Shown here one piece after another: positions 60,814 to 64,000 of a DNA stretch of 64,000 bases; within the stretch, counting starts at the first letter, position 1, and the number at the start of each line of letters is the position of its first letter. Origin of the DNA: Pinus tabuliformis. Its lineage: Eukaryota > Streptophyta > Pinopsida > Pinales > Pinaceae. A program made the position numbers and the translations under genes. The notes under the pieces are model-generated. The model saw nothing but the letters and a program-made list of their open reading frames with translations. It was not told the DNA's origin and ran no database searches. The stretch is from the NCBI GenBank assembly GCA_031772625.1, contig CM062817.1:951908842-951972841 (forward strand), read 5' to 3'.

Positions 60814-62190
60814 TCACACATTGTGGACAAAAGACTGTGAGAGATTTCGACTTCTAAGAGTCAAAGGAAATATCCTATTCTTGGTTTTTTCAACCTTTAC
60901 TATCAGTCTTCTATTGGGAGGTTTTTTATAGATATAACATGTGTTCCCTTGAAATATTACATCATAACCATGTTCCATGAGTTTTCCTACACTAACGAGG
61001 TTATGCTTCAGATATGGAACATAATAAACATCAAGAATGTACTTCTGTTGATTTTGTTTAGTAAGAATTGGAACAATACCTTTTCCTTCAGCTTTAATGC
61101 AAGAACAATATCTAAGAGTAATTTTTGATGTTATGGAAGCATCAAGATAAGAAAGAATATTTTTGTTATTTGCCATATGATTGATGTAACCACTGTCTAG
61201 TAACCGAAGATCCTTGTTGTGAATGTCTTAGAAAGATTGCATGAAGGAAACATTGTTTTAGAGGATTCTCCTTCATTGTTGGAGAGATGGATATTGCCTC
61301 TGTGCTAATCTGACTGTATCTTTTTTCATTCATGTTCATAATGCCCAATTTTTTTATAGTAATAACACAGGACATTATATTTTCTAGATGGTCTGCTTCT
61401 TTTAGTTTGGTTTTGTGGAGGTATCCACTTCTATATTGCATGATGATGTTCTGATGTTCCTCTGCTTCATCATTTTACTTGCTTGTTGTTGCATCTATAT
61501 CCTCTTCCTCTACCTCTGCCAAAAGAAAGTTGTTGTTTGAAAGCTTGCTCCATGGAATCTTCTGTCAAGTTCAGTCTTGTTTCGTGTGCTAGAAGTGGTC
61601 CAGTCAACTATTCTACTGAGAAAGTTGTAAACTCTTTGGATTCTAAAATGGCATTTACAATCATGTCATATTTCTTGGGAAGACTTTGAAAGAATTTCTA
61701 AACAATTTTCTCATATGAAATGGTTTCACCGATGAGCTTAATCTGATTGACTATTCCCACGACACTAGTCATGAAGTGATCCACATTTTTTGTGTCATTC
61801 ATCTTTAGGGTTTCGAATTGTGATCTCAATGTCTGTAATTTCACTTTCTTCACTATATCATTACCTTGATACACAACATTCATGATTTTCCAAGCTTCGT
61901 GAGTTATGGATGCGCCAGTTTTCTAGTCAAAAATAGAGAAATCGACTGAGTTTTGAATCCAACATTTGGCTCTGTGTTTTTTCTTTCTAAGTTCAATCGC
62001 TGCATTCTTCTAATTATTAGTCATGGCTACCTGCGCTTCTTGATTCAGCTCTACATAGGGAGTCTGAAGTGTATCCCAACACTCTTGGGCTTTCAGAAAC
62101 ATCTTCATTCTCAAAAACCAAAACTCATAATTTTTTCCAACCTAAGTCGGGGTCTGTGGAAAAGCGTTGGAGGAAAGCCATTTCTTTGAA
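60814..62190 (-). pseudogene. copia gag and protease remnant
   Basis: The protease region (60814-61176) has DVYYVPYLKHNLVSVGKLME and GYDVIFQGNTCYI. The zinc-knuckle area lies near 61320-61400 (CVITIKKLGIMN-like remains). The gag core (about 61690-62190) shows VVYQGNDIVKKVKLQTLRSQ, FETLKMNDTKNVDHFMTSVV and IVNQIKLIGETISYEKIV, typical of UBN2-type copia Gag. The region is decayed. Confidence 0.7.
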
Positions 62191-62250
62191 TGCAAAATGT
62201 GTGTCTTTTATTTTAAATCTCCTTTTGAAACTTAACAAAAAAAAAAAAAA

Positions 62251-62504
62251 ATCATTTTCCTTTCTAAGTTTTTATTTGAAAAAATCTTTTTAAAAAAATT
62301 CTCATTTACCTTCCAAGTTTTTATTAAAAGAACATTAAAAAATACCATACCCTCTTTTAAATACTCCCTTTAAAGCATAACATACAAGCATATCTTTAAA
62401 AGAATTAAAAAAAAAAAACATACATTTTTATTAAAAAAATGCCATTTTTGACTTTTTGAAAATTCTTTACTTGCGCCCTTTGATTTTACTAACGTAGCGG
62501 GAAG
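62251..62504. other. A/T homopolymer-rich spacer
   Basis: Several runs of 8 to 16 A or T (for example 62238-62251 and 62410-62421). No gene. It ends at the LTR boundary TGTCACGCCCC of the next element. Confidence 0.6.
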
Positions 62505-63413
62505 TGTCACGCCCCCAATTCTTTTTTTGTTAAATTGGCCAGGTGCGGCACCGCCTAAGTTATTAAGATGTTCCATCGTTAATAAACTTTACGAACTACA
62601 CCTTAACAATTCATAATACGCATGAATTCATATTATTAATGTGCGGAAACCATTAACAATATAAAGATAATAAATCAACTCGACAATAATAATAATAATC
62701 AATCTTTTATTATATATGCGAAGTTACATGACCGGGAGCCGCGCTCAACCGGCATTCCATAAACAGGAGGGCGCCCGCCCGTGCAAGAGCGCGCGGCGGT
62801 CTGCCAAGACTCCACCACAATACAACTTACAACATATAACATACACCTCTTGTGTTGTTGGGTGGGCGGGCACACCCGTGCACGAACCCACCGCCAACAC
62901 ACAACAAGATATAATAATACAAGACTGCACAAACTCGGCGTTGGGCGGGCGGGCGCACCCGTGCACGACCCTTGCCCACGCCACAACCCAATCTAAGTGT
63001 GATACCCATATGCACCACTGAAACCTCTACACGACCCTCGCCCAGCTCGGCGGGCTCATCCACCCGAGCTACGGTAAACCCGCGCCTTCCCTAAGTGCGC
63101 ACTACCCTTGTGCGACGAAGAGCGATGTGAGTTCGATTGGTTGATGCTCTAAATGAATTGCAGGTCGCCATGTTTATACACGCACTAGCTTGTGCGTTGT
63201 CTCCTGGCCGACGCTACAAAACATAACATTGAACGCCCCTTGCCTTCGTTTCTCACCATCGGCTCGGTTATGTTCATCGCCCATCATCCATCGCATATAA
63301 ACATGGCTTCGCTCACCCATAACTCGCGCGCCTCTTATGCGATGGTGACCAACACTTAGTCAATTTTGCGAGTTGGAGGAGCACGCGCTCGGTATGAACC
63401 GCAGGGCATTACA
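62505..63413 (-). repeat. 3' LTR of the chromovirus, 909 bp
   Basis: On the minus strand it starts TGTAATGCCCTGCGG after the purine tract GGTGGGGGAGGA (63414-63425) and ends TTGGGGGCGTGACA. It includes two related GC-rich stretches (GGGCGGGC.CACCCGTGCACGA) near 62867-62886 and 62946-62967. ORFs in it are artefacts. Confidence 0.8.
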
Positions 63414-63469
63414 TCCTCCCCCACCAGAAGTCATTGTCATCCCAACAATTCCTGCTCTCCTCTTCAACT

Positions 63470-64000
63470 TCCTGCCCTACTTCGCGATCTTATTCTTCCA
63501 TATCCAAAGTGAATCCTCCGTTTCCCAGCTGTCCTCCTTCGGTGCATCCTTCCATCTCCAAAGAAATTCCCGTCGCACGTGGCAACCAACTCCTGTAGTT
63601 CTGAGACTCAAAATCTTTTCTAAATCTAGTCCTGGTCTGTCCACAATCCCGGCTGGTCCTCTCGTTGGTTCAACCCTCTCTGGATGGTCTGAATCAAGTT
63701 TACATCTCTTCAACTAACTCACATGAAAAACTGGGTGTTTCATGTTCATATGGCGTGGAAGCTCCAGCTCGTAAGCAACTTCCCCCACTCTCTTCTTCAC
63801 TTGGAGTGGTCCGTCATACTTCCGCGTCAGTTTGCTCGTCGTCCCCTTAGCTGGCTGAAACTGCTCCCCGGTAATCCTGAGAAACACCATATCTCCCACA
63901 CTGAAGTGTGCCTCCCGTCTTCCATGATCAGCATACTTTTTCATCCTCCTTGCAGCATCGTGCAAGCGTAACCGTGCTAACTCCAAGGTCTCCTCCCAAG
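63470..64000 (-). pseudogene. Chromovirus integrase C-terminus and chromodomain
   Basis: Residues on the minus strand: ELARLRLHDAARRMKKYADH, GRREAHFSVGDMVFLRI, TSKLTRKYDGPLQVKKRVGE, VAYELELPRHMNMKHPVFHV. This is the GPY/F-type C-terminal domain. Downstream the chromodomain reads LEKILSLRTTGVGCHVRREF, LWRWKDAPKEDSWETEDSLW, with the WRWKDAP...SWE core. Chromodomains steer integration toward marked chromatin. The rest of pol lies outside the window. Confidence 0.85.

Larger units (their letters stand above)
57955..62250 (-). mobile_element. Ty1/copia retrotransposon fossil
   Basis: On the minus strand, in order: gag, zinc knuckle, protease, integrase, RT, RNase H, a polypurine tract (TTAGTAGGGGA) and an LTR starting TGTTGAGATATTAATCTC (plus-strand end 58153). 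Integrase before RT fixes the copia family. The LTR far edge near 57955 is approximate. The 5' end is not resolved; the recognisable gag fades near 62200 and no matching 5' LTR is seen. The element is decayed, with many breaks. Confidence 0.8.
62505..64000 (-). mobile_element. Ty3/gypsy chromovirus, 3' end (continues beyond window)
   Basis: On the minus strand the window holds the integrase C-terminus, a chromodomain, a polypurine tract and the 3' LTR of an element whose 5' part lies beyond 64000. It is much GC-richer than its surroundings, and coding text is well preserved, so it is younger than most gypsy copies here. The chromodomain places it in the chromovirus clade. At least one break is present in the visible part. 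Confidence 0.85.

Noticed and set aside
62699-63063. Overlapping GC-rich ORFs on both strands
   Set aside because: They fall inside the chromovirus LTR and reflect its GC-rich, repeat-like composition.

Overview
The window is nuclear DNA from a seed plant. A conifer or other gymnosperm is my best guess, from the depth of decayed LTR retrotransposons, the AT-rich spacers and the style of the P450 exon, but nothing here proves it. I see no intact, expressed-looking host gene. The host genes present are broken fragments: a clan-71 cytochrome P450, an ER Hsp70 (BiP), and two copies of part of a CCDC47/DUF1682-type ER membrane protein. The rest is transposons of several ages, inserted into each other, plus tandem and duplicated repeats.

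Layout, left to right. 1-2514: AT-rich spacer with a SINE-like unit near 515-715. 2515-13172: a decayed Ty3/gypsy element of Tat/Ogre type, recognised by an extra RNase H domain ahead of its RT and by related repeats at both ends. A second gypsy element (2842-7385: 5' LTR, gag, protease, RT-RNase H, partial integrase) sits in its left end. 13785 to about 23935: a third, old gypsy element. Two non-autonomous hAT-type elements (20003-21818 and 23936-24237) are inserted in it, each with a perfect 8-bp target duplication. 24407-32986: an 8.6-kb LTR element with a 5-bp target duplication that shows only a gag-like region, so it is probably non-autonomous. 34895-38263: part of a Ty1/copia element on the minus strand, ending at a 100-N assembly gap (38264-38363).

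40573-46976: the P450 remnant. Its intron holds a very young, structurally whole LTR element (41010-46286) with LTRs of about 1.31 kb, a primer-binding site, a polypurine tract and one long gag ORF of 618 residues, and no pol. The Gag has four zinc knuckles and a long coiled coil. This resembles the TR-GAG class of gag-only elements and is the most interesting object in the window.

47430-49026 (minus): a chimeric pseudogene in which a CCDC47-like segment is joined to BiP exons that keep introns and carry a tandem duplication inside one exon. 49429-49614: a near-perfect 79-bp foldback. 49950-52720: a degenerate repeat array with a long AT microsatellite. 52941-53278 (minus): the second CCDC47-like segment. 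53519-55743: a duplicated block of about 0.4 kb on either side of 1.4 kb of unrecognised sequence. About 57955-62250 (minus): a decayed copia element. 62505-64000 (minus): the 3' end of a chromodomain-bearing gypsy element (integrase C-terminus, chromodomain, polypurine tract, 909-bp LTR) that continues past the window.

No operon or pathway joins these parts. They record insertion and duplication in a gene-poor region.
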